Of a DNA stretch of 12,979 nt, positions 1 through 6,933 are shown in pieces. The stretch is from OLB6 sp964493635. GTDB lineage: Bacteria > Bacteroidota > Ignavibacteria > Kapaibacteriales > Kapaibacteriaceae. Position 1 is the stretch's first letter. Every line of letters begins with the position of its first letter. The position numbers were made by a program, and so were the translations under genes. Below the pieces are notes generated by a model. That model worked only from the letters and a program-made list of their open reading frames with translations, did not search any database and was not told the DNA's origin. The stretch is from positions 1 to 12,979 of the forward strand of contig CAZBOW010000039.1 in the NCBI GenBank assembly GCA_964493635.1, read 5' to 3'.

Positions 1-37
1 CTCTGTTTGCACCTCAGTTTACGTAGGGTCCCGAACC

Positions 38-1528
38 ATGGCAAAATCTGTTAGCGTCCTGCTCGTGACCGGCGAGTGCTATCCCTTTCTCAAGACGTCC
101 GAACTAGCCGACCTCTGCTACGCCCATGCGTTAGGTTCTCGCGAGATCGGCCACGATCTGCGCGTTATGATGCCCAAGTACGGCTTCATCTCCGAGCGGA
201 AGAATCGTATTCACGAGATCAACCGCCTGCGCGACATGCCCATTCCGGTCGGTAAATCTGAGAGCCTTGCCACGGTCAAATCGTCGTCGATCAACAATCC
301 ACGAGTAAAGGTTCAGGCCTACATCACCACCAACGACAACTACCTTGATGCGAACAAGGGCGTGCTGGTGAACAACACCACCGGGAAACCTTTCGCGGAC
401 AACGACGAACGCTTCATCTTCTTCAATCGCACCGTGATTGAGACGTGCCTGCTGCTCGGCTGGTTCCCCGATATCATCCAGTGCGTAGGCTGGCAAACAG
501 CCCTGCTCCCAGCCTACATCCGCACGATGTGGCCGAATGAGTTCAAAAAGACGAAGTTGATCATGACCATCGACGACTTCACCGAACAGGGCATCTTCCC
601 GGTAAAGTCGATCGCCAAGACAGGTCTGCCTTCCGAGGTCGAGGACGTTCTGCGGCACAAGAACAAGATGAATTTCCTGCGTGCCGGCATCGCCTATGCC
701 GACGCGGTGACAACGCTGTCGCCAGGATATGCAACCGAGATCACGTCCAGCAAGGAGTGGAAGGAGTCGTTCCAACCGCTGATGGGCAAAGGGGCTAAAA
801 GCAAGAAACTTGTTGGCATCCCCCACGGCATCGACTACCTCCAGTGGGATCCGAAGAAGGATCCGTTCATGCGCTCGAAGTTCGATGCCAGCAACCTGGC
901 TCCGAAGATGCGGGTACGCGAGCAGATCCAGCGGGCCTCCGGACTGAAGGTTGACGGCAGCGCCACACTGGCTTCGTTTATTGGCCCGCTGACAACCAAC
1001 TACGGGGCAGATGTTCTGGCCAAGGCGATTCCGGACCTTGTCAAGATGGGCGTGCAGGTGCTCGTGGCCGTTCCGGTCCCGACCGACCACTCCAAGGCGT
1101 TCGAGGCGTTAGCCAAGAAGCACCCGGGTATGGTAGCCCTCAAGACCGGTGTCGACGAGGAGTTCGTCCACAACGCCCTGGGTGGATCAACGCTGCTGCT
1201 GAAGCCGTCGAAGACCGAGGCCAGTGGCCAGTTCCAACGGATCGCCCTGCGCTTTGGCACCATTCCTGTGGTACGGATTACCGGTGGGATTGCCGAGCAA
1301 CTCACGGATGTCAACGAAAAAGCCGGTACGGGAAATGCCTTTCTGTTCAAAAAGGCCGATCCCAAGGATCTCGTCAAGGCCGTGCAGCGTGCAGTGACCC
1401 TGCGCAGCCAGCCCGACGCCTGGGATGCCATTGTGCAGCAGGCCATGGACACCGACGTCCGCTGGTCGCTGTCAGCCAAACCGTATGATGAGTTCTATCG
1501 TGCCCTGGTAAAGGAACCCAAGGCGTGA
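38..1528 (+). CDS. Glycogen/starch synthase-like protein (GT5 family), donor-site motifs degenerate
   Basis: This 496-residue protein has the two-domain layout and full length of bacterial glycogen synthases (E. coli GlgA is about 477 residues), which add glucose from ADP-glucose to glycogen. Family landmarks remain: the N-terminal strand with PFLKT at 16-20, LSPGYATEI at 227-235, GIPHGIDY at 260-267, and GTIPVVRITGGIAE at 407-420. Several residues that make the enzyme work are changed. KTGGL has become KTSEL (19-23), HDWQT has become VGWQT (150-154), SRLTxQKG has become GPLTTNYG (316-323), and the PSRFEPCG loop has become PSKTEASG (390-397), keeping only its Glu394. I infer a protein with a different donor or a non-catalytic role rather than a working GlgA. 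The ATG at 38 fits the family N-terminus; only 37 bases precede it in the window. It overlaps the lipoprotein gene by four bases (GTGA). Confidence 0.82.
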   Translation: MAKSVSVLLVTGECYPFLKTSELADLCYAHALGSREIGHDLRVMMPKYGFISERKNRIHEINRLRDMPIPVGKSESLATVKSSSINNPRVKVQAYITTNDNYLDANKGVLVNNTTGKPFADNDERFIFFNRTVIETCLLLGWFPDIIQCVGWQTALLPAYIRTMWPNEFKKTKLIMTIDDFTEQGIFPVKSIAKTGLPSEVEDVLRHKNKMNFLRAGIAYADAVTTLSPGYATEITSSKEWKESFQPLMGKGAKSKKLVGIPHGIDYLQWDPKKDPFMRSKFDASNLAPKMRVREQIQRASGLKVDGSATLASFIGPLTTNYGADVLAKAIPDLVKMGVQVLVAVPVPTDHSKAFEALAKKHPGMVALKTGVDEEFVHNALGGSTLLLKPSKTEASGQFQRIALRFGTIPVVRITGGIAEQLTDVNEKAGTGNAFLFKKADPKDLVKAVQRAVTLRSQPDAWDAIVQQAMDTDVRWSLSAKPYDEFYRALVKEPKA

Positions 1529-2715
1529 GGCGTACCATCGCGGTGATGTGTGCAGGCATCGTCATGCTTGCTCTGCAGGCGTGTAACGATAAGCCCACGG
1601 ACGTTGGCAGTGTCCTTGTGCCGGGGACCGATACGCTCTACGGTACATCATCGGTTGAGCTGCCGATCCTGCGTGCTACGGGAACCGTGGAAGCACAGGA
1701 ACCGATCTACAACGCCACGTACGTGCTGTTCGGAAAAACCACCGACAGTGAAGCTCGGTTGTTTGTTGAGTTGATCAACTATCCAAACCTGGGTTCGCCT
1801 GATAGCTTTCAGATTGTGCGAGCCGATCTCGAGATGGTTCCGCAGGTGTACTGCATTGGCGATACCTCTGTAACCAGCGTTGCCGGTACGGCCTACGAAC
1901 TGCAGCAAGCATGGTCGGCGCAGGCCACCTGGGATAGTATCTGGGCCGCTGACGGATCCTCGGCGTACTACTCCGAAGCCCAGCAACCGATCGCGCAGTT
2001 CAACATTGCAAGCAGCGTTGCCGACTCCGTCTATCACGTGGGGTTGGATACCACGGTCATCCGCCGATGGCTGACCCTTGGCATGGATTCAGCGCGTGTC
2101 GATGAGGTGTTTGGCATGGTGATCGTACCGCAGAACAACGGTGTGATTCGTCAGTTTCGAAACCTGAATGGTACCAATCACGTGCTGCGTTTGCGGTTGA
2201 TCACGCAGAGTCCGGCCGATACGATCCCCGATACCACGTATGTAAATGCCGCGGTTGCATGTTTTACGCGAAGCCCCCTTCCAACGGCGGATGAGTCCAT
2301 CGTGCAAGGGGCTCGACTCCTGCGTGCTACCTACGAGATCCGCCTGGATACGCTGCCGCCCCTAGCCGTGTTGATGGGGTCGTCGTTCCGTGTTTCGGTG
2401 GACGTCAAGCGATCCACCATTGGCACGCTCGGTCTTGATGAGATTTTATCGCTACGATATCGATCGAAGGATGGCACCCTGCTAACACTGCTTACACGTG
2501 GTTCTGCTGAGGGCCTCTATGTGTTTCCCAACATTGTTGCTGTGCTGCAACGTATCAGAGCCGACGGTGATACAGGGACCATCGAAATTGGCCCGGCCAA
2601 CGACAATGCCTACGGAAGGATGAATCGCCTCTGGATCTATCCTCCAACGGAACAGGAGCCAACCTTGGTACCGCAGATGACGCTGATCTACACCGTCCCG
2701 AAGGAGCTGGAGTGA
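1525..2715 (+). CDS. Predicted lipoprotein with DNRLRE-like region (possibly DUF4270-type)
   Basis: The 396-residue product begins with a lipoprotein signal: MRR, a hydrophobic stretch, then the lipobox LQAC, with Cys20 as the lipidated residue. It should be exported and anchored in a membrane, probably the outer one. No enzyme motif is visible. Residues about 95-222 follow the pattern of DNRLRE/CBM96-like modules: AW at 129-130, TWDS at 135-138, VGLDTTVIRRWL at 172-183, then GMVIVP at 197-202. The rest is beta-rich, with many Thr, Asp and Val. The opening after the Cys (short acidic stretch, VG, PGTDT) also resembles DUF4270 lipoproteins, which I recall lying beside GT5 genes in Bacteroidota. 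Both assignments are by eye. The GTG at 1525 is chosen because it supplies the charged signal-peptide start and overlaps the upstream stop as GTGA; an internal ATG at 1546 would lose the arginines. Confidence 0.75.
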   Translation: MRRTIAVMCAGIVMLALQACNDKPTDVGSVLVPGTDTLYGTSSVELPILRATGTVEAQEPIYNATYVLFGKTTDSEARLFVELINYPNLGSPDSFQIVRADLEMVPQVYCIGDTSVTSVAGTAYELQQAWSAQATWDSIWAADGSSAYYSEAQQPIAQFNIASSVADSVYHVGLDTTVIRRWLTLGMDSARVDEVFGMVIVPQNNGVIRQFRNLNGTNHVLRLRLITQSPADTIPDTTYVNAAVACFTRSPLPTADESIVQGARLLRATYEIRLDTLPPLAVLMGSSFRVSVDVKRSTIGTLGLDEILSLRYRSKDGTLLTLLTRGSAEGLYVFPNIVAVLQRIRADGDTGTIEIGPANDNAYGRMNRLWIYPPTEQEPTLVPQMTLIYTVPKELE

Positions 2716-3950
2716 GACACCTAGCTCTGGCCTGCCTACTGGCACTGTGTGCACTGAGTGCGCCGTCGCTGTGGAGTCAGGGTGGCAGTAACTACTCCGC
2801 TCTTGGTCTTGGTGATGCCCACTTCCAAGCTGGCGGACTCTATGCTGCGATGGGTGGCACAGCGATCGCCATGCCGAGTCATTACGGGATCAATGTGGTG
2901 AATCCAGCCCTGCTTGGCCGATCCGTCACCACGCGACTTCAAGTTGGATACCGCTTTAACCAGCACGTTGTGCGCAACGTGGACGACCGGATTCTGGCCC
3001 AGAACAATGGCGAACTCGACGGGCTTCTGGCGATGTTTTCCGTCGACACGGCACGGGGCTTTGGTGTGAGCTTTGGGATTCTTCCATTTTCGAACGTCGC
3101 CTATAAGGTCCGGCGTCCCCTCTTCGCCGTGGCCGGCGCCGATACCGTGGTTGGTCGATCCGAACAGGACGGCAGTGGTGGCATGTCGATGCTGCATCTG
3201 GGGGCGAGTGTGCGGCTGTTGCATACCCTGCATGTCGGCCTGCAGGTCAACGGACTCTTCGGTGTACTGTCCTACACGGATCGTGTGACGGCCGACGGAC
3301 CCTACAACGCCGTGGCAAGTTCAAAGAGCTACGACATTCGAGGCCTTGTCCTGAAGGGTGGGTTCACGTGGGACCCAGCCCCGTGGCTCATGGTAGGGGG
3401 CTATGTTTCAGCTGGCAGCGACGGGTCGGTGTTTACCACCCGTCGGGTGACCGGGTTCAGCGGTGCGTCGGTGTTGTACGACTCCACGCGAATCGACGAA
3501 GCCACGACAGGATTGCCTGTCATGGTTGGACTTGGCATCAGTACTCCCGTTGGCACAGGTCGGCTTGGAGCAGACATTGAACTGCAGGACTTCACGCGTG
3601 TGACCGTCAATGATCGGCCGGACGCCTCGTATACCAGCAGCCTTCGCCTCAGCCTCGGCTACACCAAACCCGGACCGAGCACCGGTTCGTGGTGGAATCA
3701 ACTTGGCTACCATGCCGGACTCTCAGCACAGCGCCTGCCCGTTCGGTTCAACGGCGCACCGATCTATGAGTCGGTGATTGCCGGTGGATTGTCGATGCCG
3801 CTCGGCGGAAATGCCATGGTCGATGCCGGCGTGCAGCTTGGCTATCGCGGGATCGATGCACCCGGAAGCGACCTCGATGAGTTCATCGGACGACTCAACG
3901 TTACGGTGAGTATCGGCGAAATCTGGTTCAGACCGTTCGCGCGCGAGTAA
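2712..3950 (+). CDS. Outer-membrane beta-barrel protein, Bacteroidota type
   Basis: The 412-residue product has a Sec signal peptide (residues 1 to about 22) followed by a motif-rich start typical of Bacteroidota/Chlorobiota barrel proteins: YSALGLGD at 28-35, a MGGTAIAM stretch near 47-54, and INVVNPALLG around 60-69. The remainder alternates hydrophobic and polar residues with many Gly and aromatic residues (for example GFGVSFGILPF and LMVGGYVSAGSDG), as expected for membrane strands. It ends in IWFRPFARE, close to the aromatic ending that outer-membrane proteins use. It may be a FadL/PorV-like barrel; its cargo cannot be told from sequence. The GTG start at 2712 overlaps the lipoprotein stop (GTGA), so the two are probably translated together. 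The last 23 bases overlap the 3' end of the convergent heptose adenylyltransferase gene. Confidence 0.8.
   Translation: MRHLALACLLALCALSAPSLWSQGGSNYSALGLGDAHFQAGGLYAAMGGTAIAMPSHYGINVVNPALLGRSVTTRLQVGYRFNQHVVRNVDDRILAQNNGELDGLLAMFSVDTARGFGVSFGILPFSNVAYKVRRPLFAVAGADTVVGRSEQDGSGGMSMLHLGASVRLLHTLHVGLQVNGLFGVLSYTDRVTADGPYNAVASSKSYDIRGLVLKGGFTWDPAPWLMVGGYVSAGSDGSVFTTRRVTGFSGASVLYDSTRIDEATTGLPVMVGLGISTPVGTGRLGADIELQDFTRVTVNDRPDASYTSSLRLSLGYTKPGPSTGSWWNQLGYHAGLSAQRLPVRFNGAPIYESVIAGGLSMPLGGNAMVDAGVQLGYRGIDAPGSDLDEFIGRLNVTVSIGEIWFRPFARE
3928..3950. other. 23-base convergent coding overlap (outer-membrane protein / rfaE2)
   Basis: The plus-strand barrel gene (stop 3948-3950) and the minus-strand adenylyltransferase gene (stop complementary to 3928-3930) share 23 bases at their 3' ends. 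No stem-loop terminator is visible on either side of the junction. Confidence 0.85.
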
Positions 3951-4392
3951 TCAGGTTTGTCGTAGATCGCCCCTGCAGGAGAGGCACAATTTCGACGCGT
4001 CCGCCCCAGGACTCGACCTCGGTGGCACCAACAACGGTATCGCGGACATAATCGCCGCCTTTAACAAGCACGTCGGGCCGTAGAGCGGTGATCAGCTCCA
4101 GCGGCGTATCCTGCGAAAAACCGATGACGTAGTCCACACAGCGCAGAGCATCCACAACAATCATGCGATCATGCAGGGGGTTCAGTGGACGCTCCGGCCC
4201 CTTGAGTCGTCGTACAGAGTCGTCGCTATTGATCCCCACAACGAGCACGTCGCCAAAGCCCCGTGCCACCTCCAGATACGTAACGTGGCCAGCATGAAGG
4301 ATGTCGAACACGCCATTGGTGAACACAATGGTTGCCCCGGCAGCGCGAAGTTCGCGACCACGCAGAGCCAGCTCCTCTGGCTGCAACACCAT
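3928..4392 (-). CDS. rfaE2: D-glycero-beta-D-manno-heptose 1-phosphate adenylyltransferase
   Basis: This enzyme transfers AMP from ATP to heptose 1-phosphate, giving ADP-heptose for the inner core of lipopolysaccharide in the cytoplasm. It is a single nucleotidyltransferase domain of about 154 residues, equal to the C-terminal half of E. coli HldE. The signature is clear: TNGVFDILHAGH near residues 25-36 with the HxGH catalytic motif, then GINSDDSVRRLKG, RPLNP, VDYVIGF, a PDVLVKGGDY stretch and a GRSTTNLI ending. The ATG at 4392 forms TGATG with the stop of the kinase gene. A GTG one codon earlier (4395) would give a 4-base GTGA overlap and is equally possible. The kinase that makes its substrate is the gene just upstream. 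The 3' end overlaps the convergent outer-membrane protein gene by 23 bases. Confidence 0.95.
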   Translation of the reverse strand: MVLQPEELALRGRELRAAGATIVFTNGVFDILHAGHVTYLEVARGFGDVLVVGINSDDSVRRLKGPERPLNPLHDRMIVVDALRCVDYVIGFSQDTPLELITALRPDVLVKGGDYVRDTVVGATEVESWGGRVEIVPLLQGRSTTNLITRARTV

Positions 4393-5405
4393 CACAGCAG
4401 ACTGCCAATGTAGTGACCATCTTCACGCACAGCTTCCAGCAGTGCTGGTGCCGTGATCGATACAATGCCTGGTTCGCCCACCACCACTCCTGCGGCAATG
4501 TTGGCAATGCCTGCTGCCTCGGCAACATCCGCTCCGGCAGCCACGAGTGTGGCAAGGGTGGCAATCACGGTATCGCCCGCCCCAGAAACATCGGCGACCT
4601 TCTTGGCCACCGTAGGAACGGACCGCACATCGCCGTTGCGATGGAAGAGCATCATGCCCTTGGAACCAAGGGTGAGCAGCACATAGGCACAGTCGATGCG
4701 ATCCAGCAGGTCCTGCCCGGCCCGCAGAATCAGATCCTGCGAGGACAGTTCGTAGCCCAGCATGTCGGCCGCTTCCTTGCGGTTTGGCTTAAAGACGAAG
4801 GCCCCATGGTAAAGATCGGATTGCGTCTTCTTGGGGTCCACAAACACCGGTATGGACCGAGACTGTGCTACGGAGATCATCTGACGCATCAAATCCGCCG
4901 ACAACAGCCCCTTGTCGTAATCCTGGAGTACGATGGCGTTAATGAACGGACGACTCTGCACATCCTGCATGATCCGTTCCACGACGGCATCGGTCACTTC
5001 GGCGCGCGACTCGCGATCAAGGCGAATGAGCTGTTGGTTGTTTCCGATGATGCGGGTCTTCATCGTGGTAGGACGATCTTCATCGGTGTGAATGCCAGAT
5101 GCATCGATCTGCCCCTCCTGCGCCAACTGCCGCAGCTGCGCCCCTGCCGCATCGGCACCAACGGCACCAATCAGGGCCGCCGAGGCACCCAGAGCACGAA
5201 TATTGGCGGCAACGTTTGCTGCTCCACCCAGATGGAAGCTCTCGCGGACAAGGTCCACCACCGGAACAGGAGCTTCGGGGCTTACCCGTGAAACACTGCC
5301 CCAGTAGTAGTGGTCGAGCATGACGTCGCCCACAACCATCACGTGAACCTGTTCGGCGGCTGCAAGCAGCTCACTGGTGCGTGCTACGGTTCCCTGATGC
5401 ATCAT
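4392..5405 (-). CDS. rfaE1: D-glycero-beta-D-manno-heptose-7-phosphate kinase
   Basis: A 337-residue PfkB-family sugar kinase that phosphorylates heptose 7-phosphate at C1, the step before adenylation in ADP-heptose synthesis. Motifs match the N-terminal half of E. coli HldE closely: RVSPEAPVPVV at 40-50, GGAANVAANI at 60-69, NQQLIRLD at 123-130, DYDKG at 162-166, DPKK at 190-193, and the anion-hole/catalytic motif DVSGAGDTVI at 272-281 with Asp278 as the base, then AAGVVVG at 304-310. The product is confined to the kinase half; the adenylyltransferase is a separate downstream gene, the two-gene arrangement known in many non-enteric bacteria. The start ATG at 5405 shares one base with the ferritin stop (TAATG), so translation probably depends on ribosomes finishing ferritin. 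A second ATG follows immediately at 5402. Confidence 0.95.
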   Translation of the reverse strand: MMHQGTVARTSELLAAAEQVHVMVVGDVMLDHYYWGSVSRVSPEAPVPVVDLVRESFHLGGAANVAANIRALGASAALIGAVGADAAGAQLRQLAQEGQIDASGIHTDEDRPTTMKTRIIGNNQQLIRLDRESRAEVTDAVVERIMQDVQSRPFINAIVLQDYDKGLLSADLMRQMISVAQSRSIPVFVDPKKTQSDLYHGAFVFKPNRKEAADMLGYELSSQDLILRAGQDLLDRIDCAYVLLTLGSKGMMLFHRNGDVRSVPTVAKKVADVSGAGDTVIATLATLVAAGADVAEAAGIANIAAGVVVGEPGIVSITAPALLEAVREDGHYIGSLL

Positions 5406-5932
5406 TACTTCTCGGCTGTGGATGTGTTGGACCGCTCAAGGCCGGGACGACTACCCAATTCGCGGTCGAGCAAGTAGATCGACGGTCCATCTCCGCCAAT
5501 CATCTGCAGGCGTTCGATGATACTGTCAACAACAGCTTCCTCTTCGACCTGCTCGCTGATGAACCACTGCAGCATAATCTGCAAGGGTAAATCCTTGTGC
5601 ATCACGGCAATCTCGTACAGCTCGGTGATGCGTGCGGTGATCCAAGCTTCGTGTTCACGCACAGCCCTGAACACGTCTAGGGGCGATGTGTAGGAGTGCT
5701 CTGGAGCGGTGATTGCCTGCAGGCTCACCGAGCCGCCACGATCGTGCACGTAGCCGAAGAGCTTCATGGCGTGGGCAGTTTCCTCCTGCCATTGAATGTT
5801 CATCCAATGTGCGCAGCCCGGGAGATTATTCTCGTGGAACCATGCCGACATGGCAAGGTACTGGTAGGCACTTTGGAACTCTGCCTGGATCTGGTTGTTT
5901 ATGGCCTCGACGACGGCAGGTGTTACTGGCAT
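5405..5932 (-). CDS. ftnA: Ferritin (non-haem iron storage protein)
   Basis: The 175-residue product stores iron by oxidising Fe(II) and laying down ferric mineral inside a 24-subunit cytoplasmic shell. It aligns by eye along its whole length with E. coli FtnA (165 residues). The ferroxidase residues are in place: Glu18, Tyr25, Glu50/Glu51, His54, Glu95, and the SEQVEEE segment (126-132) with Glu127, Gln128 and Glu131. It has no haem-ligand methionine that I can place, so ferritin is preferred over bacterioferritin. A short Ser/Thr/Glu tail (about 160-175) extends past the family core. It is the first gene of a minus-strand unit with the two heptose genes and faces folB across a 108-base gap. 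No Shine-Dalgarno is obvious before its ATG. A small inverted repeat lies about 33-49 bases upstream (see separate entry). Confidence 0.94.
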   Translation of the reverse strand: MPVTPAVVEAINNQIQAEFQSAYQYLAMSAWFHENNLPGCAHWMNIQWQEETAHAMKLFGYVHDRGGSVSLQAITAPEHSYTSPLDVFRAVREHEAWITARITELYEIAVMHKDLPLQIMLQWFISEQVEEEAVVDSIIERLQMIGGDGPSIYLLDRELGSRPGLERSNTSTAEK

Positions 5933-6040
5933 ACAATTCGGTGATCCGTGACAAATCCATGCGGGTAATGTGCGATATTACGAAATGCCCCTAGTTTCGA
6001 ACCACAACCACTTCGTCCCACCACTTCTGTTCACCTGCAC
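5933..6040. other. Divergent intergenic region between ferritin and folB
   Basis: This 108-base gap must hold the promoters for the ferritin-heptose unit (minus) and the folB-folK-dnaG-ybbR unit (plus), unless one is read through from outside. On the minus strand TAATAT (5975-5980) could be a -10 element, but no good -35 partner is visible at normal spacing. No clear sigma-70 or Bacteroidota-type promoter pair can be assigned on the plus strand. No Shine-Dalgarno precedes either start, as is common in Bacteroidota. Confidence 0.4.
5965..5981. promoter_or_regulatory. Small inverted repeat, possible operator upstream of ferritin
   Basis: GTAAT (5965-5969) and ATTAC (5977-5981) form perfect 5-base inverted arms around a 7-base spacer. 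The pair lies 33-49 bases ahead of the ferritin start and 60-76 bases ahead of folB. Its size would suit a dimeric repressor such as a Fur/PerR-type regulator, but it does not match a consensus I know, and short repeats like this arise by chance. The right arm overlaps the only candidate minus-strand -10 element. Confidence 0.2.
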
Positions 6041-6427
6041 ATGACCCGCTATCACCGCACCACAACCCTGAGCATCGCCAACGCCGAGTACTACGGCTAC
6101 CATGGTGTTCGCCCCGAGGAGCATTCCCTTGGAGGTCGGTACCAAGTAGACGTCGATATCACCTATAATGCCTCGCAGGCCGTGATGTCCGATGATCTGT
6201 CCGATACCATCAACTACGAGGAGGTGTTGTTCACGATTCGTGAGCATATGCAATCCGACGAACCGTACGACCTTATCGAAACCCTGTCGTTCGATATCGC
6301 CTCGGCCATCATCGATACCTTCGACGTTGCCCTGCAGGTAACGGTTCGCGTCCGGAAGCTCACCGTTCCCATCCAGCAGGTGCTGGACTATGTTCAAGCT
6401 GAGACTACCCTGCACCGCGCCTCATGA
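6041..6427 (+). CDS. folB: Dihydroneopterin aldolase
   Basis: This 128-residue enzyme splits 7,8-dihydroneopterin into 6-hydroxymethyl-7,8-dihydropterin and glycolaldehyde in cytoplasmic folate synthesis; the family usually forms octamers. The landmarks are YGYHGVRPEE at 18-27, with Glu27 in the place of the family's catalytic Glu22, then SDDLSDTINYEEV at 50-62, the pterin-binding Glu80 in DLIETL, and Lys106 in VRKLTVPI, matching the catalytic lysine near position 100. The usual GQ after the first motif is GG here, and the usual KP is KL; both look tolerable. Its stop overlaps the folK start (ATGA), which places the next pathway enzyme directly behind it. The ATG at 6041 has no visible Shine-Dalgarno. 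Confidence 0.93.
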   Translation: MTRYHRTTTLSIANAEYYGYHGVRPEEHSLGGRYQVDVDITYNASQAVMSDDLSDTINYEEVLFTIREHMQSDEPYDLIETLSFDIASAIIDTFDVALQVTVRVRKLTVPIQQVLDYVQAETTLHRAS

Positions 6428-6933
6428 CAATGGGTCCATCAACACCGGCACCGGATACCATGGTGGTGCTCTCTCTGGGTTCCAACATCGAGCCCCGACA
6501 GGAGCGGCTGCAGGCAGCTGTCACGGCCCTGATGGAGCGCGTGTTGCAGAACGCTGCGTGCTCCTCGTTCTACGAGACCGACCCCGTGGGCTACACCGAT
6601 CAAGCCCCCTTCTTGAACATTACCGTGATCGGCTCCACCGATCAGTCGGCTGAAGACCTTCACCGTGAGTGTAAGGGGCTTGAGGAAGAGCTGGGCCGGC
6701 AGCATCGGGAGCGATGGCGTCAGCGTGAGATCGATATCGACGTGATCCTGTTCGGTGATGAGATCATCACAACCGACACGCTCACGATCCCCCACCCGGA
6801 ATTTCATCATCGACGATTCGTGCTGGAGCCTGCAGCCGAGATTGCCCCGCAGGCGGTGTGCCCGCAAACGGGTTGCACGATGGCGGAATTGTTGATGATT
6901 TGTACCGACCCTTCCGGTGTGCGCCGCCTGTGA
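6424..6933 (+). CDS. folK: 6-hydroxymethyl-7,8-dihydropterin pyrophosphokinase (HPPK)
   Basis: The 169-residue enzyme transfers pyrophosphate from ATP to the product of FolB, preparing it for joining to p-aminobenzoate by dihydropteroate synthase (not in this window). Family motifs appear in order: LSLGSNIEPRQERL at 16-29, ETDPVGYTDQAPFLN around 50-64, QREIDIDVILFGD at 100-112 with the two magnesium-binding Asp104 and Asp106, and IPHPEFHHRRFVLEPAAEIAP near 123-143. The N-terminus carries about a dozen extra residues (Pro/Thr rich) before the first strand. The ATG at 6424 forms ATGA with the folB stop; an ATG two codons later (6430) is a possible alternative. The stop overlaps the dnaG start as GTGA. 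Confidence 0.94.
   Translation: MTMGPSTPAPDTMVVLSLGSNIEPRQERLQAAVTALMERVLQNAACSSFYETDPVGYTDQAPFLNITVIGSTDQSAEDLHRECKGLEEELGRQHRERWRQREIDIDVILFGDEIITTDTLTIPHPEFHHRRFVLEPAAEIAPQAVCPQTGCTMAELLMICTDPSGVRRL

Noticed and set aside
131..1090. A 319-codon open frame on the minus strand under the GT5-like gene
   Set aside because: It mirrors the well-supported GT5 frame; its translation is rich in Arg, His and Val with no recognisable family pattern, as GC-rich antisense frames usually are.
3940..4000. Possible transcription terminator at the first convergent junction
   Set aside because: Only a short CTGCAG palindrome is present, with no GC-rich stem followed by a T-run on either strand.
4332..5291. 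A 319-codon open frame on the plus strand opposite rfaE1
   Set aside because: rfaE1 carries every heptose kinase motif on the other strand; the antisense product is His/Arg/Gly rich and resembles nothing.
6858..6929. An upstream GTG that would extend DnaG by 24 residues
   Set aside because: The added residues lie entirely within folK, do not resemble primase N-termini, and the GTG at 6930 fits both the family start and the GTGA overlap.
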